DNA from: Paenibacillus sp. SYP-B4298
GTDB taxonomy: Bacteria > Bacillota > Bacilli > Paenibacillales > Paenibacillaceae
NCBI RefSeq assembly: GCF_027627475.1
Contig: NZ_CP115484.1
Location: 1,906,001-1,970,000, forward strand
Reading direction: 5' to 3'
DNA: 64,000 bases
The first letter of the stretch is position 1. Each line of letters starts with the position of its first letter. The notes under the pieces are model-generated. The model saw only the letters and a program-made list of their open reading frames with translations, ran no database searches and was not told where the DNA came from. The position numbers were made by a program, and so were the translations under genes. This document shows positions 8,576-16,597 of the stretch, piece by piece.

Positions 8576-10222
8576 TCAGCCCTTGCTCAGGGAAGGGCTC
8601 GTATGGGCAGTCCGCTCCTGGTTCTCTGCGGAGGCGCTGCTGTCCTCCGCGCGCGTAACTGCGGTCTGGGAGCTGCGAAGCGGGATTTCCTTCATGAACA
8701 ACACCAGCAGGAGTGCGACGACAAGCAATGCCGTGCCCGCCAGGAAGACGGTTGTGAGGGCACTGCTGAGCGCCTCGCGCAGGATGGCAAGCAACTGATC
8801 GACAACAGCTTGCATCGGCTGCGGCAGCGCCGCCCTGAGGCTCTCCAGCTCAGGCTTATTCAGCAATATCTGCGGATTGAGAAAGGGCATCAACTGCTCA
8901 CGCATGGCGGGATCGAGCTTGGATGCATCCATCTGCTGCGTGCCCGCCACCGCAGATTGAATGTTGCTGCTTAATCGGGAGGACATGATGGAGCCCAGCA
9001 CAGCGATCCCGATCGTTCCTCCCAGATTGCGGAATAGCTGCGACGAGGAGGTGACGACGCCAAGCTCCGACGGCTTCACAGAGTTTTGCGCTGCGAGCGT
9101 AAAGACCGGCATACCGAGGCCAAGCCCAAATCCGAAGACCACCATACTGGCAACAGCCATCGCGATGCTGGACATATAGGCCATCATCAGCATGCCGATG
9201 GTCATAATGAACATCCCGAGTATAGCGTACTTCTTATATTTCCCGGTACGCGACATTGCGCGTCCGGTGATGGCGCTCAGTATAATCATACTGATCGACA
9301 TCGGCATCGTCACATAACCGGCATAGGTAGGCGACACGCCCTCAACGCCCTGGATATAGAACGATAGATAGATCAGGGCGCCCATCATGCCAGCGTTCAT
9401 CAAGAAACCGGCGATGTTGGAGATGGTGACGATGCTGTTGCGGAACAGGGACAAGGGGAGGATCGGACTAGCTGTCCTCGCCTCAATCATCACGAAGATG
9501 AGCAACGCCAGCGCTGCTGCAGCAAACAGACTCATCACCTCCCAGGAGGTCCATGCATAGGTTGTGCCTGCCCAGGTGAAGCCTAGCAGCAAGGGCACGA
9601 TCGTTAAGGTCATAAATAACGAGCCCCAAATATCCAGCTTCTCGGAGGAATGAACTGCGGTTTTGGGAAACAACCTCAGAATGAGAACAAACGACAGCAG
9701 ACCGATCGGAAGGAAGATCCAGAAGATCCATTCCCAATTCATATGATCGACCATCCAGCCTCCCAGCGTCGGGCCAAGCACACTGGAGAAGCCGAATATG
9801 GCCATCATGAGTCCCGTCCATTTTGCCCGCTCCTTGGGAGCGAACAAGTCGCCGACGGCCGTGATGGAGGTAGCCATAATAATCCCGCCTCCAACACCTT
9901 GAATGCCGCGGTAGGTGATCATCTGGAAGATCGTGGTCGATGTGCCGCACAGAAAAGCACCGATCATGAAGGTGACAATGCCAAGGATCAAAAACGGCTT
10001 GCGTCCGTAGATGTCCGATAGCTTGCCGACGAGTACAGTCGAGATGGTGGAGGTCAGCATGTAGATGGTGATGACCCAGGTGTAGTGATCCATACCGTTC
10101 AACAGCGCACTGATGCGCGGCATGGCGGTGCTGACAATCGTCTGATTAATCGCGGCGAAAAACATTGCCGACATAATCGCAATCATAATCGCCAGCTTCT
10201 GTCTTTGCGATAGATGTTCCAT
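8576..10222 (-). CDS. MFS multidrug efflux transporter, DHA2 (EmrB/QacA) family
   Basis: A 548-residue transporter with about 14 hydrophobic segments. The MFS motif A is seen as GKLSDIYGRKP between helices 2 and 3, and the motif C region as GFSSVLGPTLGGWMVD. A long extracytoplasmic loop precedes the last helix, as in drug/proton antiporters of the 14-helix family. The start ATG 10222 has AGGGA upstream and lies 2 bases after the stop of the MarR gene, so the regulator and pump form one operon. The polar C-terminal tail is rich in Ser, Ala and Glu. Substrates are probably hydrophobic or cationic toxins, but none can be named. Confidence 0.9.
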   Translation of the reverse strand: MEHLSQRQKLAIMIAIMSAMFFAAINQTIVSTAMPRISALLNGMDHYTWVITIYMLTSTISTVLVGKLSDIYGRKPFLILGIVTFMIGAFLCGTSTTIFQMITYRGIQGVGGGIIMATSITAVGDLFAPKERAKWTGLMMAIFGFSSVLGPTLGGWMVDHMNWEWIFWIFLPIGLLSFVLILRLFPKTAVHSSEKLDIWGSLFMTLTIVPLLLGFTWAGTTYAWTSWEVMSLFAAAALALLIFVMIEARTASPILPLSLFRNSIVTISNIAGFLMNAGMMGALIYLSFYIQGVEGVSPTYAGYVTMPMSISMIILSAITGRAMSRTGKYKKYAILGMFIMTIGMLMMAYMSSIAMAVASMVVFGFGLGLGMPVFTLAAQNSVKPSELGVVTSSSQLFRNLGGTIGIAVLGSIMSSRLSSNIQSAVAGTQQMDASKLDPAMREQLMPFLNPQILLNKPELESLRAALPQPMQAVVDQLLAILREALSSALTTVFLAGTALLVVALLLVLFMKEIPLRSSQTAVTRAEDSSASAENQERTAHTSPSLSKG

Positions 10223-10224
10223 AG

Positions 10225-10674
10225 TTATCCCTGCCTTTGATTATGGGTGTCGATGACCTGAATCATCGTGTTGAATATCCGGGTCATATGCCCGATGTCA
10301 TGCGGGTCGAGCTGTGTAATAATGTCGTCATACAACTGCTGCTCTATCAAATGAAGCGACTGGACGGCAGTCTCGCCTTCTTCGGTAAGGCGAAGGTAGA
10401 CCACCCTGCGATCCTGTTCATCGCGTTCTCGCTCAACCAGCCCGCGTTGCAGCAGCTTATCGGCAATCCCGGTCACTGCACCCGGAGTGACCTGCAGACA
10501 ATCTGCCAGTGCGGCTGTTTTTTGCTTCCCTCTGTAATGTAGGAACATCAACAAGCGAAAGTGGCTAAGCGGCAGGTTGTAGTCCAGGCTGCGTGCCTTC
10601 CACTCCTCGCCAACCTTTTTTAGAAAGGTTTTGAATAGGGTGTAAAGCTCAGTCGTATTCTCGTTGGCCTTCAT
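10225..10674 (-). CDS. MarR family transcriptional regulator
   Basis: A 149-residue winged-helix regulator. The DNA-binding part reads KTAALADCLQVTPGAVTGIADKLLQRGLVERERDEQDRRVVYLRLTEEG in overlapping motifs, with the DxRxxxxxLT wing typical of MarR. ATG 10674 is chosen because GGGAGGG lies just upstream; a longer frame to 10800 would begin inside the AT-rich promoter. It is the first gene of the operon with the MFS pump and very likely represses it until ligand binds. A likely operator lies at 10761-10796. Confidence 0.9.
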   Translation of the reverse strand: MKANENTTELYTLFKTFLKKVGEEWKARSLDYNLPLSHFRLLMFLHYRGKQKTAALADCLQVTPGAVTGIADKLLQRGLVERERDEQDRRVVYLRLTEEGETAVQSLHLIEQQLYDDIITQLDPHDIGHMTRIFNTMIQVIDTHNQRQG

Positions 10675-10760
10675 GCCATTCCCTCCCAGGGCGGCGAGCG
10701 AGACGAAGTGTCGTTCACCTCCAAAATATTTCATCACAAAATGGTTTAGGTTAAAATAAT

Positions 10761-10796
10761 TTAGTAATAAACTATTTAGAATTAAACTAGTTCTAA
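10761..10796 (-). promoter_or_regulatory. AT-rich inverted repeats, likely MarR operator
   Basis: TTAGAA (10776-10781) and TTCTAA (10791-10796) form an inverted repeat with a 9-base centre, next to a second one, TAGT-N5-ACTA (10762-10774). Both lie about 90-120 bases before the MarR start in a strongly AT-rich stretch, as expected for an autoregulated MarR promoter. Confidence 0.5.
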
Positions 10797-10960
10797 TCAT
10801 ATCGCATTTTAGTTTCGCAGATCAAAGTCAGTATAGGGTGCGGATCAAGAGATATTAATTTATTTTGGCTAGAGAATGGCTACTTATCTCGTTATTATTT
10901 AGCATACCTTCGATTTTCGTCGTTTTACTCCATCGATCGTTCGTTGTGGAAATAAAAATG
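10797..10960. other. Gene-free spacer between divergent units
   Basis: No frame with a ribosome binding site, no hairpin with a T-run and no repeat of note were seen in these 164 bases. Confidence 0.5.
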
Positions 10961-10990
10961 TTGACAACAATTCGTCCTGCATGGTAACTT
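10961..10990 (+). promoter_or_regulatory. Sigma-A promoter of the bmr leader
   Basis: A perfect TTGACA (10961-10966) is followed at 18 bases by TAACTT (10985-10990). A transcript from here would carry a leader of roughly 400 bases before bmrC. Confidence 0.6.
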
Positions 10991-11034
10991 TACTTTTGTA
11001 TCCAATACCATTAATTCGGAAGGAGTGATCTCAT

Positions 11035-11130
11035 ATGTTTATGATTGATATTCATGTTGCCCGCCATTTCGATCGTGTCAACCAACTACATATGTTTTCA
11101 TGTGGCCTTCCGTGGGTGCGAGGATCGTAG
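11035..11130 (+). CDS. 31-residue leader peptide ahead of the BmrCD exporter (BmrB-like role)
   Basis: A short frame with a strong ribosome binding site (GGAAGGAGTGATC about 8 bases before ATG 11035) encodes MFMIDIHVARHFDRVNQLHM followed by 11 more residues and stops at TAG 11128-11130. It is followed within 100 bases by two terminator-like hairpins and then the BmrC/BmrD genes. In B. subtilis, bmrCD is controlled by a small translated leader gene, bmrB, through ribosome-mediated transcription attenuation that responds to ribosome-targeting antibiotics. This peptide occupies the same place but has no recognisable sequence similarity I can claim. The logic is that slowed translation of the leader changes RNA folding and lets polymerase pass the terminator. 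An antiterminator pairing was not resolved. Confidence 0.65.
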   Translation: MFMIDIHVARHFDRVNQLHMFSCGLPWVRGS

Positions 11131-11178
11131 CAATTCAGCCTAATTGCCGACCATTCTAATGCTCATACATACGATACA

Positions 11179-11213
11179 CGCGTAGGCCGCATCATTCGTG
11201 GTCTGCGTTTTTT
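11179..11213 (+). terminator. First terminator-like hairpin in the bmr leader
   Basis: CGC (11179-11181) and AGGCC (11184-11188) pair with GGTCT and GCG (11200-11207), with a two-base bulge, directly followed by TTTTTT (11208-11213). Confidence 0.5.
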
Positions 11214-11221
11214 GTGTAGAG

Positions 11222-11254
11222 AAAGCACATCGCGCGAGCGATGTGCTTTTTTTT
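11222..11254 (+). terminator. Strong attenuator terminator in the bmr leader
   Basis: A perfect 12-bp stem, AAAGCACATCGC (11222-11233) with GCGATGTGCTTT (11238-11249), is closed by a GCGA (GNRA) tetraloop and followed by TTTTT. It lies 150 bases upstream of bmrC with no gene end between it and the leader peptide, so it must act inside the leader. Confidence 0.88.
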
Positions 11255-11404
11255 GGGATTTTGTAAGGGTGACATCCTCCGACAAGGGTCTTATTGTTCA
11301 GATGTGGCACGTCAGCTCGGCCGGACAGGTACGGCCGGGGGCTGGCGATCAGGCTGCTCTGCTTAGGGGGATAAGGGCTGAATGGCGAAAGGAGATGAAA
11401 CACG

Positions 11405-13144
11405 ATGTTTACTGTGCTGAAAAAGCTGGGCTGGTACTTCAAGCTGGAAAAGAAGCGCTATACCATTGCCATCCTGCTACTGACCATCAGCGGCCTTATT
11501 GAGGTGATTCCGCCTCTACTGGTGGGCTGGTCTATCGATGATATTCAGACAGGAGGGCTTACCTGGGGAAAGCTGACAATGACGCTGCTGCAATTAACGG
11601 CGATCACGTTATTTGTCTACGGGATTACGTATGTATGGATGTATAAGCTGTTCGGAGGCTCCTTCGTCGTCGAGCGACTTCTGCGCTCCAGGCTAATGCG
11701 CCACTTCCTCAAGATGACGCCAACCTTCTACGAGCGCAACCGGACGGGCGACCTGATGGCGCGCTCCACCAATGATCTGCATGCCGTGTCCGTTACTGCC
11801 GGATTCGGGATTCTGACTCTCATTGATTCCACGGTGTGGATGACCATCCTGCTCGTGATTATGAGTGTCGGCATCTCATGGAAGCTGACGCTTGCCTCGC
11901 TCATTCCACTGCCCTTCATGGCGATCCTGTTCAGCCTCTACGGCGGATGGATTCATACCCGCTACATGAAGGCTCAGGATGCATTCGGTGGGATGAATGA
12001 CGGGGTACTGGAGACGATCTCCGGTGTGCGGGTCACCCGTGCCTACGTGCAGGAGCGAGAGGCTGAGCAAGAGTTCGCCAACGTGACCAAGGATGTGATG
12101 AACAAAAATCTGGCTGTGGTGCGCATTGATGCCTTGTTCGAGTCCACCTCCAAAATCTTCATCGGCGCCAGCTATCTGATTGGTCTGGGCTACGGTGCTT
12201 ATCTCGTCTTCAACAGCGAACTGACGGTCGGCAAGCTGGTAACCTTTAATGTCTACCTCGGGATGCTGATCTGGCCGATGTTCGCGATTGGCGAGCTCAT
12301 CAACATTATGCAACGCGGCAATGCATCGCTGGATCGGGTGAATGAGACGCTCGGCTATAAGCCGGATGTTCCCGAACCGGAGAATGGGGTGCGCGTAGGA
12401 CAGCCGGGAACGATCCGCTTCGAGCAGGTCACCTTCCGCTATCCCTCTTCCAGTGTCGATAATCTGCACAAGGTTTCGTTCGAGCTGCGGCGCGGACAGA
12501 CGCTGGGCGTCGTCGGCCGGACAGGAAGCGGGAAGACGACACTGGTGAAGCAACTGCTGCGTGAGTATCCGTCAGGCGAGGGACGAATTACGATCTCGGA
12601 TACGGTGCTAGAACATATCGAGATGGATGATCTCAAGGGCTGGCTCGGCTACGTGCCGCAGGAGCAGTTCCTGTTCTCCCGGCCGATCGACAGCAATATC
12701 CGCTTCGGCAAGGAGGAGGCGGATATGAAGGAGCTGGAGGCTGTACTGGATACAGCCGCGTTCCGCAAGGATATACAATTTCTCCCTCAAGGGCTGAGTA
12801 CACTGGTTGGCGAGAAGGGCGTTGCGCTATCCGGGGGTCAGAAGCAGCGGGTGTCGATTGCTCGCGCACTGATCGCTGAGCCGGAGATTCTCATCCTTGA
12901 CGATGCGCTGTCGGCGGTTGACGCGAGGACAGAGGCGCAGATTATTCACAACATTCGTACAGAGCGTGCGGGCAAAACGACGCTCATAACGACGCATCGT
13001 CTGTCGGCTGTCCAGCATGCCGATCACATTATTGTGCTGGACGATGGGAAAATTATCGAATCGGGGACTCATGAGGAGCTGCTCCAAGAAAATGGCTGGT
13101 ATAAGGAGCAGTATGAACGCCAGCAAATCGAACAGAATGAATAG
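11405..13144 (+). CDS. bmrC: BmrC-like subunit of heterodimeric multidrug ABC exporter (degenerate ATP site)
   Basis: A 579-residue half-transporter, with six membrane helices in about residues 20-300 and a C-terminal ATPase domain. Walker A is GRTGSGKT (371-378) and the signature is LSGGQ (475-479). Walker B is ILILDD, placing Asp500 where the catalytic Glu normally sits. B. subtilis BmrC (YheI, 585 residues) has the same change at the equivalent site, and such Asp-bearing subunits pair with a competent partner. GAAAGGAG lies upstream of ATG 11405. The partner gene starts 17 bases after the stop. Located in the cytoplasmic membrane; predicted to export diverse toxic compounds. Confidence 0.9.
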   Translation: MFTVLKKLGWYFKLEKKRYTIAILLLTISGLIEVIPPLLVGWSIDDIQTGGLTWGKLTMTLLQLTAITLFVYGITYVWMYKLFGGSFVVERLLRSRLMRHFLKMTPTFYERNRTGDLMARSTNDLHAVSVTAGFGILTLIDSTVWMTILLVIMSVGISWKLTLASLIPLPFMAILFSLYGGWIHTRYMKAQDAFGGMNDGVLETISGVRVTRAYVQEREAEQEFANVTKDVMNKNLAVVRIDALFESTSKIFIGASYLIGLGYGAYLVFNSELTVGKLVTFNVYLGMLIWPMFAIGELINIMQRGNASLDRVNETLGYKPDVPEPENGVRVGQPGTIRFEQVTFRYPSSSVDNLHKVSFELRRGQTLGVVGRTGSGKTTLVKQLLREYPSGEGRITISDTVLEHIEMDDLKGWLGYVPQEQFLFSRPIDSNIRFGKEEADMKELEAVLDTAAFRKDIQFLPQGLSTLVGEKGVALSGGQKQRVSIARALIAEPEILILDDALSAVDARTEAQIIHNIRTERAGKTTLITTHRLSAVQHADHIIVLDDGKIIESGTHEELLQENGWYKEQYERQQIEQNE

Positions 13145-13161
13145 AGAATGGGGGAACAGCA

Positions 13162-15243
13162 GTGTCCCAACATGAAGAAATGTTTAATATGGAGCAAGAC
13201 CGATTGCCAGGCGGCAAGCTAGAGACCGCCAAGCGGCTGCTAGGCTATGCGATGAAGTTCAAGCGGCTGCTGCTGCTGGCACTGGCGATCTTGACCGTAG
13301 CTGTAGCCACCGATCTGGCAGGGCCCTTCGTGGCCAAGCGGCTGATCGATGAGCACATCTCCAGCATCGAGCGGCCATGGCACATTACGGAGCAGCCGGG
13401 GCAATATGCAGTCGCCTATGACGGCGCGCTCTACAAGCGGGTAGACCATCTGGAGACGGACGAACGGCCAGGGGAGGCCGCTCGCATCCTTCAAGTCGGC
13501 AGCGGCTTTTATTTCATCCCTGGCGAGATAACGGCAGATGGCGAGCGCTCTATCACTGCTGATGGGTTGATTCGTATCTCCAGCAGCGAGGGAGTCCAAG
13601 AATATGCGGCACAACGGCTGAACAAGGAGGAGCTATTTGCTTTTTTCAAGCCGGAGGTGAAGGGCATCTGGACGCTGTGCTGGATCTATTTCAGCTTAAT
13701 CGTTGTCTCGGCGCTTTTCTCATACGGACAGCGCTACTTCCTGCAATCATCGGCCAACCGGATCATCCGACAGATGCGGCTGCATGTGTTCGGGCAGATG
13801 AATCGGCTGCCGATACGTTATTTTGACAATTTGCCTGCGGGCAAGGTGGTCTCCAGAATAACGAATGATACGGAGGCGATCCGCGAGCTGTATGTCACGG
13901 TGCTGGCCAACTTCTTTACCGGAACAATCTATATGCTCGGCATCTTCGTTGCGCTGTTCCTGCTGAATGTGAAGCTGGCTGCTATCTGCCTGTTCATCGT
14001 GCCTGCCCTGTTGTTATGGATCTTCATCTATGGCAAGGTCGCCAGCGGCTACAATCGGACGATTCGTCAGACGGTGAGTGAGATTAACGCCAGACTGAAT
14101 GAATCGATCCAGGGGATGCCGATCATCAAGGCGTTCCGTCGCGAGCGCAAGATGGAGGCGGAATTCGAGACCTATAATGAACAGTTGTTTCAATACAACA
14201 ACAAGCTGCTTAGTCTCAATGCGCTTACGGGTCATAATCTGGTGGGTGTCATTCGCAACATCGCATTTGTTGCGATGATCTGGTACTTTGGCGGTATCTC
14301 GCTAACGGGCCCGTCCGATGCGGTGACACTCGGCGTGCTGTATGCATTCGTTGATTATTTGAACCGGCTGTTCAATCCTATCGTGAATATTGTGAATCAA
14401 CTGCCGAATCTGGAGACAGCGCTCGTATCAGCAGAGCGGGTATTCGTGCTGCTGGACCAGCCGGGCGAGGATGTAGCTGATGAGCAGATCAAGCGGTATC
14501 AAGGCAACGTTGCTTTCGAGAACGTAATCTTTTCTTATATTGAAGGAGAGCGCGTGCTCAAGGGAATTTCCTTTGAGGCCAGACAGGGTCAGACCGTCGC
14601 ACTGGTAGGTCATACCGGCTCGGGCAAGAGCTCGATCCTCAACCTGTTATTCCGCTTCTATGATGCGGAAGGAGGCCGCATTACAATTGATGGCGTGGAT
14701 ATTCGCAGTATGCCGCGTCAGGCAATGCGCCGTCATATGGGCATCGTGCTGCAGGACCCGTTCCTGTTCACCGGCACGATTGCATCCAACGTGTCGCTGG
14801 GTAATCCGGCGATCAGCAGGGAGCAGATCGAGAAGGCGCTGGCTGATGTCGGCGCCGACAGGCTGCTTCGCCATCTGCCGCAAGGTATCGATGAGCCCGT
14901 CATAGAGAAGGGAAGCACGCTGTCTGCTGGTCAGCGGCAACTGATCTCGTTCGCACGGGCGATTGCATTTGACCCGGCGATCCTGATCCTCGATGAAGCA
15001 ACCTCTAATATTGATACGGAGACAGAGGCATTGATTCAGCATGCGCTGGAGGTCGTGAAGCAGGGGCGGACAACGTTCGTCATTGCCCATCGTCTGTCCA
15101 CGATCAAGAGTGCGGATATGATCCTGGTGCTGGATCGCGGGAAGATCGCGGAGCAGGGCGATCATGAGAGCTTGATGAGGCTCAAGGGCAAGTATTATCA
15201 AATGTATCAAATTCAGCAAGGAAATCCGCAGGCTGTCGTGTAG
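13162..15243 (+). CDS. bmrD: BmrD-like subunit of heterodimeric multidrug ABC exporter (catalytic ATP site)
   Basis: A 693-residue half-transporter. Helix 1 (about 36-56) is followed by an extracytoplasmic insert of about 95 residues (70-165) before helix 2, a feature of BmrD (YheH) and not of BmrC. The ATPase has Walker A GHTGSGKS (483-490), the signature LSAGQ (587-591, Gly to Ala) and Walker B ILILDE with the catalytic Glu612. With the Asp500 subunit upstream it should form one competent and one degenerate ATP site. GTG 13162 follows GGGGGA at good spacing. The protein is slightly longer than B. subtilis BmrD (673). A hairpin at 15258-15302 probably ends the operon. Confidence 0.9.
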   Translation: MSQHEEMFNMEQDRLPGGKLETAKRLLGYAMKFKRLLLLALAILTVAVATDLAGPFVAKRLIDEHISSIERPWHITEQPGQYAVAYDGALYKRVDHLETDERPGEAARILQVGSGFYFIPGEITADGERSITADGLIRISSSEGVQEYAAQRLNKEELFAFFKPEVKGIWTLCWIYFSLIVVSALFSYGQRYFLQSSANRIIRQMRLHVFGQMNRLPIRYFDNLPAGKVVSRITNDTEAIRELYVTVLANFFTGTIYMLGIFVALFLLNVKLAAICLFIVPALLLWIFIYGKVASGYNRTIRQTVSEINARLNESIQGMPIIKAFRRERKMEAEFETYNEQLFQYNNKLLSLNALTGHNLVGVIRNIAFVAMIWYFGGISLTGPSDAVTLGVLYAFVDYLNRLFNPIVNIVNQLPNLETALVSAERVFVLLDQPGEDVADEQIKRYQGNVAFENVIFSYIEGERVLKGISFEARQGQTVALVGHTGSGKSSILNLLFRFYDAEGGRITIDGVDIRSMPRQAMRRHMGIVLQDPFLFTGTIASNVSLGNPAISREQIEKALADVGADRLLRHLPQGIDEPVIEKGSTLSAGQRQLISFARAIAFDPAILILDEATSNIDTETEALIQHALEVVKQGRTTFVIAHRLSTIKSADMILVLDRGKIAEQGDHESLMRLKGKYYQMYQIQQGNPQAVV

Positions 15244-15257
15244 ACAGCTAGCAACAG

Positions 15258-15302
15258 CAGCAGCCCAGGAGTGGTCGAGACCGACGCATTCTTGGGCTGC
15301 TG
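15258..15302 (+). terminator. Hairpin after bmrD
   Basis: CAGCAGCCCA (15258-15267) pairs with TGGGCTGCTG (15293-15302), with an inner GGTC/GACC. No T-run follows, so efficiency is uncertain. Confidence 0.5.
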
Positions 15303-15329
15303 ACATAATGACACCGTGCTTTTCAAAAC

Positions 15330-15378
15330 TTGACATAAGGAATAATACTCACTAATATATGAATATATGTTCATATAT
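15330..15378 (+). promoter_or_regulatory. Consensus sigma-A promoter overlapped by an ArsR/SmtB-type palindrome
   Basis: TTGACA (15330-15335), a 17-base gap and TAATAT (15353-15358) form a near-perfect promoter. ATATATGAA (15355-15363) and TTCATATAT (15370-15378) form a perfect inverted repeat around a six-base centre, covering the -10 box and the transcription start. The core TGAA-N6-TTCA is the classic site of ArsR/SmtB metal- or thiol-responsive repressors. No arsR gene lies nearby in the window. Confidence 0.75.
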
Positions 15379-15396
15379 GAAAGGTGTGTGCGGCTG

Positions 15397-16449
15397 ATGG
15401 ATGTTCGCGTACTGGTTATTGGCGGGGGGCAGGCAGGTCTGGCAGCTGCATATTGGCTGAAAAGGTATACTATCGCCCATTGGATCGTGGATAAGGGGCA
15501 GCAGGTCGGCGAGTCCTGGGAGCGGCGGTATGATTCGTTGCAACTGTTCACGCCGCGAAGCTACAACCTGCTGCCTGGGATGGAGCTGCCCGGCGATTCG
15601 GAGGGACTTCCGGTCAAGGATGAGATTGCCGCCGCGTTGCGCCACTACCAGGGTGAACATCAGCTACCTCTTACGCTGAATAGCGAGGTGGTCGGCGTGG
15701 AGCGCGCCTCGGGGCGGTTCCGTGTGGAGACGACGCGAGGCGATTACACAGCCGATGCCATCATCGTGGCGACGGGACCCTTCCAGAAGCCTCTCGTCCC
15801 ACCCATCTCCACAGAGCTGAGCACTAAGATAAGACAGCTCCATTCCAACGAATATCGCCGCCCGGGTGATCTGAAGCCAGGAGTCAGCCTTGTCGTGGGT
15901 GGAGGCAACTCGGGAGCGCAGATTGCGGTGGAGCTGTCGGCTCACGGGCCGGTGATGCTGTCGGCTGCCCAGCCGCCTTTATTCATGCCGCTAACGATAG
16001 GGGGAAAGAATGTGTTCTGGTGGCTCGACAAGCTGAGACTGCTGTCCGCTCCTGCGGATAGCTACAGGGGAAGAAAGATACGCTCCCGCCCAGACCCGGT
16101 ATTCGGCAAGGAACTGCAGCACCACATTCGTGAGGGGGCCGTCACGCTCAAGCCTCGTACTGTCGGGGTGCAGGCGGGTGAAAGGGTACAGTTTGCAGAT
16201 GGCACAGCCGCGCGAGTGGACAATATCGTATGGGCAACCGGATTTCAATCCGATTACGGCTGGCTCCATGTGGATGGGGCGTTGGATCAGCAAGGGAAGC
16301 CGCTGCACCGTCGCGGAGTCAGCCCGGTTGCCGGCCTGTATTATGTCGGCCTCCCCTGGCAGACATCCAGGCAATCGGCGCTGCTTCGAGGTGTCGGCAA
16401 GGATGCGGAGGAGATCGTGCGCCATATACAAGCCGAAGCGCTGCTGTAA
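15397..16449 (+). CDS. Flavin-dependent oxidoreductase/monooxygenase (CzcO/ArsO-like)
   Basis: A 350-residue FAD/NAD(P) protein with two dinucleotide-binding motifs, GGGQAGLAAA near the start and VVGGGNSGAQIA in the middle. The stretch YDSLQLFTPRSYNLLPG after the FAD domain and the ATGF near the end are typical of the CzcO/ArsO group of small flavin monooxygenases. ATG 15397 is preferred over ATG 15367 since the latter falls at the predicted transcription start; AAAGGTG precedes 15397. The overlapping ArsR-type operator suggests induction by a metal, metalloid or reactive thiol stress, which fits ArsO-like enzymes, but no other arsenic gene is nearby. Substrate unknown. Confidence 0.75.
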   Translation: MDVRVLVIGGGQAGLAAAYWLKRYTIAHWIVDKGQQVGESWERRYDSLQLFTPRSYNLLPGMELPGDSEGLPVKDEIAAALRHYQGEHQLPLTLNSEVVGVERASGRFRVETTRGDYTADAIIVATGPFQKPLVPPISTELSTKIRQLHSNEYRRPGDLKPGVSLVVGGGNSGAQIAVELSAHGPVMLSAAQPPLFMPLTIGGKNVFWWLDKLRLLSAPADSYRGRKIRSRPDPVFGKELQHHIREGAVTLKPRTVGVQAGERVQFADGTAARVDNIVWATGFQSDYGWLHVDGALDQQGKPLHRRGVSPVAGLYYVGLPWQTSRQSALLRGVGKDAEEIVRHIQAEALL

Positions 16450-16526
16450 GGGGCGATGCCCAGCGGAGCTTGCAGTAAATCGGGAAGCAAGCTTGCATAC
16501 GTTAAATCGTGTTTTGAAGGTGAAAT

Positions 16527-16553
16527 GGTGACATGCAAGCTGTCACCTTTTTT
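16527..16553 (+). terminator. Intrinsic terminator after the flavoprotein
   Basis: GGTGACA (16527-16533) pairs with TGTCACC (16541-16547), followed by TTTTTT. Confidence 0.85.
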
Positions 16554-16597
16554 CTGTTACAATAAGCGTATACGATGATCATACTGGAGGAACACGG

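Noticed and set aside
9650-10021. Plus-strand frame of charged residues opposite the MFS gene
   Set aside because: Composition is that expected of the antisense of a membrane protein gene.
11140-11442. Minus-strand 100-codon frame across the bmr leader
   Set aside because: Reads through the attenuator hairpin and into bmrC; no ribosome binding site.
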